A stretch of 6,539 nucleotides of DNA from Rhodoferax sp. (GCA_018882485.1 VERU01000146.1:1-6539); one strand, 5' to 3'; counted from the stretch's first letter, positions 1 through 6,377 are shown. A program made the numbers and translations. Notes: generated from the letters alone by a model not told the origin.

Positions 1-205
1 CACTGCGCTCGAACAACGGTGCATTGAGTATCTGCTCCAGCCTGCGCAACTGCTTGCTGACCGCCGGTTGGGAAATACCCAGCCGCCGCGCGGCCTCGGT
101 GACGCTGCCCGCATCGTCGATCTCGGCCAGCAGAATCAGTGCGCTGGCTTTGGGCAGGAGATGGTGTTCATCGGCTTCGGCGGCCTCATCATCCGGAATC
201 GGCAT
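1..205 (-). CDS. LysR-type transcriptional regulator, N-terminal part (cut by window edge)
   Basis: The minus-strand frame from the ATG at 205-203 to the left edge gives 68 codons with no stop. Residues about 17-68 form the winged helix-turn-helix DNA-binding domain of LysR regulators: an alanine- and leucine-rich first helix, then GSVTEAARRLGISQPAVSKQ at 33-52, which is the family's helix-turn-helix signature, then the linker start RRLEQIL and PLFERS. The inducer-binding domain lies outside the window. The first 15 residues are unusually acidic and contain two histidines (PDDEAAEADEHH), giving a longer leader than most family members. The start has only a weak ribosome-binding match (TGGA, about 9 bases upstream). 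Being transcribed away from the catabolic genes across a shared 107-base gap, it is inferred to be their activator, with the pathway substrate or an intermediate as likely inducer. The family assignment is secure; the role is inferred from position. Confidence 0.95.
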   Translation of the reverse strand, partial: MPIPDDEAAEADEHHLLPKASALILLAEIDDAGSVTEAARRLGISQPAVSKQLRRLEQILNAPLFERS

Positions 206-216
206 GGCGGAAATTC

Positions 217-263
217 CATTCCTTCTGGTTATGAATATGATTGATTATGCAATATGAGGAATG
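217..263. promoter_or_regulatory. Candidate LysR operator: CATTCCT / AGGAATG inverted repeat
   Basis: CATTCCT at 217-223 and AGGAATG at 257-263 are perfect 7-base inverted arms centred on 240. The 47-base span is about the length protected by a LysR tetramer (roughly 50-60 bases in well-studied cases). Between the arms, ATTG (240-243) and CAAT (250-253) form a second, smaller inverted repeat with a 6-base spacer, close to the T-N11-A type of LysR site but one base shorter. Use as an operator is inferred from position and symmetry only. Confidence 0.4.
229..257. repeat. Imperfect direct repeat in the divergent promoter
   Basis: TTATGAATATGA at 229-240 recurs as TTATGCAATATGA at 245-257, identical except for one inserted C. 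The copies are offset by about 16-17 bases, roughly one and a half helical turns. They sit inside the larger inverted repeat and could be half-sites for the regulator, or chance within AT-rich sequence. Confidence 0.4.
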
Positions 264-312
264 CCGAAACCTGCCTAGACTGTGCCTGGATTTTCGCAGT
301 GGAACAGGAAAA

Positions 313-1554
313 ATGGCTCTGACAATGCACGATTGCAAGGTGCTGGACGCGCAATGGGCGACGACCGACCTGTCCCACCGGTTTACCCCTGGCGAACCGG
401 GCGTGCTGTACATGGATGCCAATTCGATTGGCCCCATGCCGCTGGACGCCCCCGCCCGAATGCAGCAAATCCTGCAACAGGGCTGGGCGATGGCCAGACG
501 CCGTTCATGGAGTGAACTGGACTGGCTGGACCAACCCCACAGCTTGGCCGCTCGTGTTGCGCATCTGATCGGTGCTGAGCCGGCCGATGTGATGATCACC
601 GACAACACCAGTGTCAACCAGTACAAGCTGCTGCGATATGCCCTGTCGGTTCAGAAGCCCCGACGTGTGGTGGTGATGGAGCGGGATGTCTTTCCATCCA
701 ACCGCTATGTGGCTCAGGGATTGCAGTCGGCAGGCCTTGTCGACTTGCGGCTGGTGGACGACATGACCCAGCTGGATGCGGCGCTGGCGCCGGACGATGT
801 GGCTGTGGTGTCGCTATCGCATGTGGATTACCGCAGCAGCGTTCGGCTGGACATGGCCACGATCAACGCCAGGGTGCATGCCCGCGGTGCACTGTCCCTG
901 TGGGACCTGTCGCATTCGGCCGGCGCTGTCGCCATTGACTTGCGCGGCAGCGACAGCGACCTGGCCGTCTCGTGTGGCTACAAGTACCTCTGTGGCGGGC
1001 CGGGCGCGCCATCGCTGGTGTATGTGCACCCTCGATGGGCCGATGGTGCCTGGCCGGCGGTGTGTGGCTGGATGGGCCATGCCGACACGTTTGCCTTTGA
1101 CCAGGACTACCGGCCGGGCGCGGGCCCATCTCGATTTCTGGTGGGAACCCCTCCGGTGCTGGCCAACGCCGCGTTTTCAACTGCTGCGGAGATCTGGCGG
1201 GAGGTCGATCCGCAGGCGATGGATGCACGCCACCGGTCATTGACCGATACCTTGATCCATCTTCTCGATACCCAGTGCGCCGGGCTCGGGGTCATGGTCG
1301 AAAGTCCCCGTGTGCATGCGCAGCGCGGCGGTCACGTGGCCATCCGGTGTGTGGACGCACCCGCCTCGGCTGTGGCACAGGCCCTGGTGGCCAGCAAGGT
1401 CATCGTCTCGGCTCGAAAGCCGGACTCCCTGCGCTTTGGCGTGCACCCGCTGACCACCACCCACACGCAGCTCTGGCAGGTGGTGCAGGCACTGGCTCAG
1501 GTGCTGCAAAGCGCTTCCTGGCGTGACCCCCGGTTTTCAGGGCCGACGATCTGA
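313..1554 (+). CDS. Kynureninase-like PLP-dependent hydrolase (aminotransferase class V fold)
   Basis: A 413-residue fold-type I PLP enzyme that matches bacterial kynureninase over its full length; that enzyme cleaves L-kynurenine to anthranilate and alanine. In order: YMDANSIG (33-40), the substrate-site SW at 65-66, TDNTSVN (96-102, phosphate loop), FPSN (127-130), SHVDY (169-173), WDLSHSAGA (197-205; Asp198 and His201 for the cofactor ring), GYKYL (222-226, with Lys224 the expected Schiff-base lysine after Tyr223), GWMGH (252-256) and LRFG (373-376; Arg374 the expected substrate-carboxylate arginine). From memory, classical kynureninases read DGNSLG, FPTD or FPSD, HVNY, KYLNGGPG and GDYREP where this one reads DANSIG, FPSN, HVDY, KYLCGGPG and SARKP, so substrate preference may differ. 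ATG 313 is chosen because GGAACAGGAA lies just upstream; ATG 325 is nearly as good. It is the first gene of the operon. Family is confident, true kynureninase activity is not; no kynA or kynB is nearby. Confidence 0.88.
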   Translation: MALTMHDCKVLDAQWATTDLSHRFTPGEPGVLYMDANSIGPMPLDAPARMQQILQQGWAMARRRSWSELDWLDQPHSLAARVAHLIGAEPADVMITDNTSVNQYKLLRYALSVQKPRRVVVMERDVFPSNRYVAQGLQSAGLVDLRLVDDMTQLDAALAPDDVAVVSLSHVDYRSSVRLDMATINARVHARGALSLWDLSHSAGAVAIDLRGSDSDLAVSCGYKYLCGGPGAPSLVYVHPRWADGAWPAVCGWMGHADTFAFDQDYRPGAGPSRFLVGTPPVLANAAFSTAAEIWREVDPQAMDARHRSLTDTLIHLLDTQCAGLGVMVESPRVHAQRGGHVAIRCVDAPASAVAQALVASKVIVSARKPDSLRFGVHPLTTTHTQLWQVVQALAQVLQSASWRDPRFSGPTI

Positions 1555-1589
1555 CGCACCCTCTCGAGCCACTTCCTTAAGCGACCTCC

Positions 1590-3752
1590 GTGAGTGACCT
1601 GTCAGAACCACCCAGTGCGTGCACCGCATCATCGATGCCCATGAAAGACATGCCGATCTCCGCCGCGAGCGGGGCGCGTGCGCAGCTTTCGGCCGACATT
1701 GGCGGCACCTTCACGGATGTGGTACTTGAGGACGGTCCCAGGCGGTGGAGCTGCAAGATACTGACCACGCCGCGTGCACCAGAAGAGGCCATCCTCGAGG
1801 GCATCCGGCGGCTGCTCGACGAATCCGGCGTTGCCGTTCAGCGCATCGGGCTGTTCATCCATGGCACCACTTTGGCCACCAACGCGCTCATCGAACGCAA
1901 GGGCGCCCGTACCGCCCTGTTGACCACCCAGGGGTTTCGCGATGTGCTGGCCATGGGCTACGAAAAGCGCTTCGATGCCTACGACGTCCACCTTGAAATG
2001 CCCCTCGAGCTGGTCGAGCGCCCGTGGCGTTACACCGTTCCAGAGCGCATGGCGGCTGATGGGTCGGTGCTGCTCGCACTGGATGAGGCCGCCGTGTATC
2101 AAGCTGCGCTTCACATGCGCGAGGAAGGTGTCGAGGCTGTGGCGATCGGCTTCTTGCACGCCTGGGCCAACCCGGCCCACGAGCAGCGCGCGCGCACTCT
2201 GTTGCACGAGGTCCTGGGTGAGCAGGCTACGGTGTGCATTTCGGGTGAGGTGTGTCCCGAAATCCGGGAATATGAACGGCTTTCGACCACGGTGGCCAAC
2301 GCTTATGTCCGTCCCCTGATGAGCCGGTATCTGCGCAGGCTGGCGCAGCAGGTGTCGCAACTGGGCCTTCATTGTCCCTTGCTGTTGATGATGTCAGGCG
2401 GAGGGCTGACCACGGTGGACCATGCGTCCCGGTTCCCTATCCGGCTGGTGGAGTCGGGCCCCGCCGGGGGTGCCATCCTGGCCGCTCACCTGGCCCGCCA
2501 ATGTGATCTGCCCAAGGTGTTGGCGTTCGACATGGGCGGCACCACGGCCAAGGTGTGTCTGATCGTGGATGGTGAACCCGAGCGTTCTCGGCGGTTTGAG
2601 GTGGATCGCGCCTGGAAGAACCTCAAGGGGAGCGGCCTGCCCGTGCGCATTCCGGTGATCGAGCTGGTCGAGATCGGTGCGGGTGGCGGATCCATCGGGC
2701 GGGTTGATGGGCTCGGGCGCATCACGGTAGGCCCGGATTCCTGCGGGTCCGAGCCCGGCCCGGCCTGTTACGGCCGGGGAGGCAACCTGCCCGCCGTCAC
2801 CGATGCGAACGTGGTGCTCGGGCGTATCGATCCCGACCACTTTGCCGCAGGCCGCATGACCTTGAACACGGCGCTAGCGGCGCAGGCGCTGCTGGCGCAC
2901 GTGGGCAAGCCCCTTGGCATGGACGCATTCTGGGCCGCAGCGGGGATGAGTGAAGTGGTGGAGGAAAACATGGCCAACGCAGCGCGTGTGCATGCGATCG
3001 AGCGTGGCCAGGATCTCGAGGGCTACACCATGATTGCCTTCGGCGGCGCAGCACCCCTGCACGCCGGGCGTCTGGCACAAAAACTCGGCATTCGCCGCGT
3101 GCTCATTCCCGATGGCGCTGGCGTGGGGTCTGCCATCGGATTCTTGCGCGCCCCGATCGCATTCGAGGTGGTGCGCAGCGAACTGGTACTGCTCTCACAG
3201 ACCGACCCCGCAGTCCTGCAACGGCACCTCGGTCAGATGCGTGCAGAGGCGCTGGCGGTAGTCGGCTCTGCGGCGGCGGGTGCCCAGCTGCACGAGAGCA
3301 GACTGGCCGAGCTGCGCTACTCAGGCCAGGGCCATGAGCTGCGTGTGCCGCTGCCTTATTCAGACGGCACGCCGCTGGATATGCAGGCCCTGCGTGAACT
3401 TGCCGAGCGCTTCGAGGCCGCCTACGAACAGCATTACGGTTTGCGCATCCCCAACTCTCCGGTTGAGATCGTCACCCTCTCGGTCACGGTGAGCACCCGC
3501 ATGCCTCCGCCCGAACCCTCGCGCTGGGGCGGATCCCTCAGGAAGCGAAGCCCCGAAGGACAACGCGCCGCATGGGAACCTGCAACGGGCGAACGCCAGC
3601 CCTTTGCGCTGCACCGGCGCTTCCACATGCAGCCGGACGACATCATCACGGGCCCGGCCCTGATCGCGGAGGATGAAACCACTGTGGTCGTGCCAGCCAG
3701 TTGGTCGGTACGCCGAGACGACCACGGCCATCTGATGATGGAGGCCTCTTGA
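1590..3752 (+). CDS. hyuA: HyuA-type subunit, hydantoinase/oxoprolinase family (ATP-binding)
   Basis: The ATP-binding subunit of the HyuA/HyuB family, which includes N-methylhydantoinase, 5-oxoprolinase, caprolactamase and the acetone and acetophenone carboxylases. It activates a cyclic amide or ketone by phosphorylation in the cytoplasm. Actin-like ATPase motifs appear in order: DIGGTFTD (36-43), HGTTLATNAL (91-100), MSGGG (268-272), VESGPAGG (287-294), FDMGGTTAK (313-321), GAGGGSIG (363-370), SEPGPACYG (387-395), TDAN (404-407), FGGAAPLHA (484-492), and the usual ending with TTVVVP about 25 residues from the C-terminus. Length is 720 residues from the GTG at 1590; most relatives begin only 5-10 residues before DIGGTFTD, so ATG 1635, 1641 or 1650 may be the real start. 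None of these has a recognisable ribosome-binding site, which suggests translation linked to the gene before it. It overlaps hyuB by 4 bases. The family is certain; the substrate is unknown. Confidence 0.95.
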   Translation: MSDLSEPPSACTASSMPMKDMPISAASGARAQLSADIGGTFTDVVLEDGPRRWSCKILTTPRAPEEAILEGIRRLLDESGVAVQRIGLFIHGTTLATNALIERKGARTALLTTQGFRDVLAMGYEKRFDAYDVHLEMPLELVERPWRYTVPERMAADGSVLLALDEAAVYQAALHMREEGVEAVAIGFLHAWANPAHEQRARTLLHEVLGEQATVCISGEVCPEIREYERLSTTVANAYVRPLMSRYLRRLAQQVSQLGLHCPLLLMMSGGGLTTVDHASRFPIRLVESGPAGGAILAAHLARQCDLPKVLAFDMGGTTAKVCLIVDGEPERSRRFEVDRAWKNLKGSGLPVRIPVIELVEIGAGGGSIGRVDGLGRITVGPDSCGSEPGPACYGRGGNLPAVTDANVVLGRIDPDHFAAGRMTLNTALAAQALLAHVGKPLGMDAFWAAAGMSEVVEENMANAARVHAIERGQDLEGYTMIAFGGAAPLHAGRLAQKLGIRRVLIPDGAGVGSAIGFLRAPIAFEVVRSELVLLSQTDPAVLQRHLGQMRAEALAVVGSAAAGAQLHESRLAELRYSGQGHELRVPLPYSDGTPLDMQALRELAERFEAAYEQHYGLRIPNSPVEIVTLSVTVSTRMPPPEPSRWGGSLRKRSPEGQRAAWEPATGERQPFALHRRFHMQPDDIITGPALIAEDETTVVVPASWSVRRDDHGHLMMEAS
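3740..3744 (+). promoter_or_regulatory. Ribosome-binding site deciding a TTG start for hyuB
   Basis: GGAGG lies inside the last codons of hyuA, 4 bases before the TTG at 3749. It is the only good ribosome-binding match near the start of hyuB and supports TTG over the later GTG 3791 or ATG 3794, which have nothing comparable upstream. Confidence 0.6.
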
Positions 3753-5374
3753 ACAAGGACCATGACCGGCTCAGGGCGATCCACACCCAGGTGATGTGGA
3801 ATCGATTGATCTCGGTGGTGGAAGAGCAGGCCCAGGCGCTGTTGCGCACGGCATTCGGGTCGGTGGCCCGCGAAGCAGGCGACCTTTCGGCAGGGGTTTA
3901 CGACACCCGTGGGCATATGCTGGCCCAGGCCGTCACCGGTACCCCCGGGCATGTGAACACCATGGCCGTGGCTGTGCAGCACTTTCTGGATCGGTACCCG
4001 GCAGAGCAATTGATGCCGGGCGATGTACTGATCACCAACGACCCCTGGATGGGCACCGGTCACCTGTTTGATTTCGTTGTGGTGACGCCAGTGTTCCTGC
4101 AAAGCCGGCTGGTGGCGTTCTTTGCCTCCACGTGCCACACCATCGATGTGGGGGGGCGAGGTTTCACCGCCGATGCCCAATCCGTCTTTGAGGAAGGCAC
4201 CTGCATTCCCCACCTCAAGATCATGCGGCAGGGAACGCTCAACGAGGACGTGCTGGCCATCGTGCAGGCCAACTCGCGCAACCCGATCGAGGTGCGAGGC
4301 GATCTGCTCTCGCTGATCACCTGCAATCAGGTGGGTGCACGCCGTCTGCTGGACATGCTGGCGGAGTTCCGGATGCAGGATGTGGAGGCGCTGGCCGACC
4401 ACATCCTGACGCATTCGGCGCAGGCCACACGCCGTGCGATTGCCCGATTGCCGGACGGTGAGTGGACGGCAGAGATGTCGATCGACGGCTATGACCAACC
4501 GGTTCGGCTGGTCGCCACCTTGCGCAAGCAGGGCGATCGTCTGACGGTTGATTATGAAGGCAGCTCGAAAGCCAGTGCCTTTGGCATCAATTCACCCAAG
4601 TGTTACTCGGACGCCTATTCGATCTATGGCCTGAAATGCCTGATCGCAGCCGACGTGCCGAACAACGCCGGCTCCCTGGCGCCTTTCGAAGTGCGCGCGC
4701 CCCGGGGCTGTGTGGTGCATCCCCTTCGGCCAAGCCCGGTGACCGCCCGGCATGTGATCGGCCAGATGTTGCCTGACCTGATGTTCGGATGTCTGGAACA
4801 TGCCTTGCAGGGCCAGGTGCCTGCCGAATCGGCCGGCAGTATCTGGGTGCTGGCGATGGCGCGCGATGCAGCCCAGGGGGGCCCCTTCAATGTGATGGGC
4901 GTGGCGCTTGGAGGCACCGGCGCGCGCCCCACCAAGGATGGGTTGTCCACCACGGCATTTCCAAGTGGCGTGGGCAGCATTCCGGTTGAAATCACCGAAG
5001 CCCAGTCGCCACTGGTGTACTGGGAAAAGGAATACCTGCCCGGCTCCGGCGGTGCAGGGCAATGGCGGGGCGGGCTGGCCCAGCGCATCGTGATCGGTGC
5101 GCGCGACGGCCCGGGCTTCGTGTGCTCTGCCGCCACGTTTGACCGGCGCCAGTTTGCAGCCCGAGGGCGCAACGGTGGCCAGTCTGGCGCGCCCGGGCGC
5201 GTGCTGCTGCACCTTGCCAACGGGGATACCCGGCCGTTTGAGGGCAAGGGTGTGATCGCGGTGCCTGCCGGCGCCCGCCTGTGTGTGGATCTGCCTGGTG
5301 GTGGGGGCTTCGGCCCGCCCCGGGAGCGCCCGACCGAACTGCAGTTGCGCGACCAGCGCAACGGTCTGACCTGA
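3749..5374 (+). CDS. hyuB: HyuB-type subunit, hydantoinase B/oxoprolinase family
   Basis: The partner subunit of HyuA, expected to carry out hydrolysis of the activated amide at a metal site. Counting from a TTG start it has 541 residues. Family landmarks: VMWNRL (15-20), GDLSAG (44-49), GTPGHVN (64-70), NDPWMGTGHLFDF (97-109), CHTIDVGG (129-136), NSPKCYSD (281-288), DVPNNAG (302-308), PGSGGAGQWRGG (431-442) and the glycine-rich PGGGGFG (516-522). Asp and His residues in these motifs (Asp45, His68, His130, Asp133) are the likely metal ligands by analogy. TTG 3749 is chosen because homology begins before the first ATG at 3794, and because it forms a TTGA overlap with the hyuA stop behind a GGAGG. 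The protein ends 19 residues after PGGGGFG, with RDQRNGLT, where relatives normally run on about 20-30 residues (a VSxExA then DYGVV type tail). No frameshift restores that tail. Substrate unknown; a two-subunit layout favours a hydrolase over a carboxylase. Confidence 0.93.
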   Translation: MNKDHDRLRAIHTQVMWNRLISVVEEQAQALLRTAFGSVAREAGDLSAGVYDTRGHMLAQAVTGTPGHVNTMAVAVQHFLDRYPAEQLMPGDVLITNDPWMGTGHLFDFVVVTPVFLQSRLVAFFASTCHTIDVGGRGFTADAQSVFEEGTCIPHLKIMRQGTLNEDVLAIVQANSRNPIEVRGDLLSLITCNQVGARRLLDMLAEFRMQDVEALADHILTHSAQATRRAIARLPDGEWTAEMSIDGYDQPVRLVATLRKQGDRLTVDYEGSSKASAFGINSPKCYSDAYSIYGLKCLIAADVPNNAGSLAPFEVRAPRGCVVHPLRPSPVTARHVIGQMLPDLMFGCLEHALQGQVPAESAGSIWVLAMARDAAQGGPFNVMGVALGGTGARPTKDGLSTTAFPSGVGSIPVEITEAQSPLVYWEKEYLPGSGGAGQWRGGLAQRIVIGARDGPGFVCSAATFDRRQFAARGRNGGQSGAPGRVLLHLANGDTRPFEGKGVIAVPAGARLCVDLPGGGGFGPPRERPTELQLRDQRNGLT

Positions 5375-5399
5375 CTTTCCCGCCCGCAACCAACCCTCC

Positions 5400-5405
5400 A
5401 AGGAG
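5400..5405 (+). promoter_or_regulatory. Ribosome-binding site of the Bug-family gene
   Basis: AAGGAG lies 6 bases before ATG 5412. It is the strongest ribosome-binding site in the window, consistent with high expression of a periplasmic receptor compared with the enzymes encoded upstream. Confidence 0.75.
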
Positions 5406-5411
5406 ACTGTC

Positions 5412-6377
5412 ATGAAACACCTGTCCCGAATGATTGCCGTTCTGACGCTGGGGCTCACCATGATGATGAGCCCGACACACGCCCAGGACGCGCCCTTGCA
5501 TGTTCTGGTGGGATTTCCGCCAGGTGGAGCCACCGACGTGATCGCCAGGATGATGGCAGACAAGCTGCGGGTCAGCCTCAACCGTCCCGTCGTGGTGGAC
5601 AACAAGCCCGGTGCAGGCGGGATGGTCGCCACGCAGCAGCTCAAGGCAGCGGCACCGGACGGCAATACCGTGATGCTGACCATCGATCACTCGCATGTGA
5701 TCGTCCCCCTGACCTTCAAGAATCCGGGCTACAACCCGTTGACCGATTTCACACCGCTGGCAGGCGTGGCCAGTTATTACACCGTCATGGTTATCAACAG
5801 CGGTATTGGCGTCAAATCGATGCCGGAATTCGGGGCATGGCTCAAAGCCAATCCTTCAAAGGCGAACTACGGTATTCCCGCGACAGGCAGCATTCCGCAG
5901 TTCGCAGGTCTGCTCGTAGGCAAGGCGCTGGGCACGCCCATGGTGGATGTGGCCTACAAGGGCGGCGCACCACTGGTGCAGGACTTGCTGGGTGGTCAGG
6001 TGCCCGCGGGCTTCCTGTCCCTGACCGAATCCATTGAATATCACCGTGTAGGCAGGATGCGCATCCTGGCCGTCTCGGGCAGCACGCGCGCGCAGGCAGC
6101 CCCGGAGGTACCGACTTTCCAGGAGCAGGGTATCAAGGGCATTGACCAGAATCCGTGGCTGGCATTTTTTGGTCCCAAAGGCATGTCCGCAGATTTCGTG
6201 GACCGGTTCGGACGCGCCGTGCAGTCTGCGTTGAACGATCCGGAGTTTGCCGAAAAAATGGCCAAGCTTGGCAATGTCGCCACGTACCTGGCGCCTGCAA
6301 AGCTGCAGGATGAGGTGGACAAGGCCACCAGGCACTGGGGGCCGGTGATCAAAAGCTCGGGCTATGAATTGCAATAG
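5412..6377 (+). CDS. Bug/TctC-family periplasmic solute-binding protein
   Basis: A 321-residue extracytoplasmic receptor of the Bug (TctC-like) family, whose members bind small carboxylates, amino acids or amides such as citrate, glutamate, nicotinamide or terephthalate for tripartite tricarboxylate-type transport or sensing. The N-terminus is a signal peptide: positive MKHLSR, a hydrophobic stretch (about 7-19) and likely cleavage after THA at residue 24. Mature-protein motifs are typical: FPPGGATD (35-42), KPGAGG (65-70), YNPLTDFTPLAG (107-118), YGIPATGS (153-160), VAYKGGAP (180-187) and LGGQV (193-197). Length is normal for the family. It starts 37 bases after hyuB behind a strong ribosome-binding site, so it is probably the last gene of the operon. 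No TctA or TctB membrane subunit is encoded in the window, so it either borrows a distant transporter or is one of the family's many orphan receptors. The bound compound cannot be read from the sequence; context suggests the operon's cyclic-amide or keto-acid substrate. Confidence 0.95.
   Translation: MKHLSRMIAVLTLGLTMMMSPTHAQDAPLHVLVGFPPGGATDVIARMMADKLRVSLNRPVVVDNKPGAGGMVATQQLKAAAPDGNTVMLTIDHSHVIVPLTFKNPGYNPLTDFTPLAGVASYYTVMVINSGIGVKSMPEFGAWLKANPSKANYGIPATGSIPQFAGLLVGKALGTPMVDVAYKGGAPLVQDLLGGQVPAGFLSLTESIEYHRVGRMRILAVSGSTRAQAAPEVPTFQEQGIKGIDQNPWLAFFGPKGMSADFVDRFGRAVQSALNDPEFAEKMAKLGNVATYLAPAKLQDEVDKATRHWGPVIKSSGYELQ

Larger units (their letters stand above)
206..312. promoter_or_regulatory. 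Divergent control region between lysR-type gene and catabolic operon
   Basis: This gap separates two divergent start codons and contains a clearly AT-rich core (about 211-263) in otherwise GC-rich DNA, as expected for a promoter with a LysR-type operator. Visible structure includes a 7-base inverted repeat, a shorter inverted repeat and an imperfect direct repeat, all listed separately. A TATGAT hexamer at 236-241 resembles a -10 box for the plus-strand operon, but no good -35 hexamer lies at the right distance; this would fit an activator-dependent promoter. On the minus strand, CATAAT (249-244) could serve the regulator gene. The promoter positions are guesses; the regulatory role of the gap as a whole is likely. 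Confidence 0.65.

Noticed and set aside
241..312. Upstream starts for the kynureninase-like gene (TTG 241 or ATG 247)
   Set aside because: These would place the coding sequence inside the AT-rich repeat region, have no ribosome-binding site, and add residues with no counterpart in kynureninases.
313..1554. Cysteine desulfurase or serine-glyoxylate aminotransferase instead of kynureninase-like
   Set aside because: These share the class V fold, but the DxNSxG start, the SHVxY and WDLSHSAGA motifs, GYKYLxGGPG, GWxGH and the 413-residue length match the kynureninase family specifically.
1629..2372. Minus-strand open frame of 247 codons opposite the 5' part of hyuA
   Set aside because: It is antisense to the conserved ATP-binding motifs of hyuA and has no recognisable features.
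2759..2778. Perfect 7-base stem CCCGGCC / GGCCGGG with 6-base loop
   Set aside because: It lies inside the conserved GPACYGRG codons of hyuA and is explained by GC-rich codon choice; no T run follows, so it is not a terminator.
3434..4498. Long open frame on the minus strand opposite the hyuA/hyuB junction (354 codons)
   Set aside because: The His/Gly/Arg-rich product shows no domain and mirrors the conserved coding strand; it is a shadow frame.
1590..5374. HyuAB as an acetone- or acetophenone-type carboxylase
   Set aside because: Those carboxylases have extra subunits encoded alongside the HyuA- and HyuB-like ones; none is present here, and the next gene is a periplasmic receptor. A two-subunit amidohydrolase fits better, though this is not proof.
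4592..5683. Long open frame on the minus strand opposite hyuB and the Bug gene (363 codons)
   Set aside because: It lies fully antisense to two well-supported genes, its product has no recognisable motif, and long antisense frames are expected in GC-rich genes with strong third-position bias.
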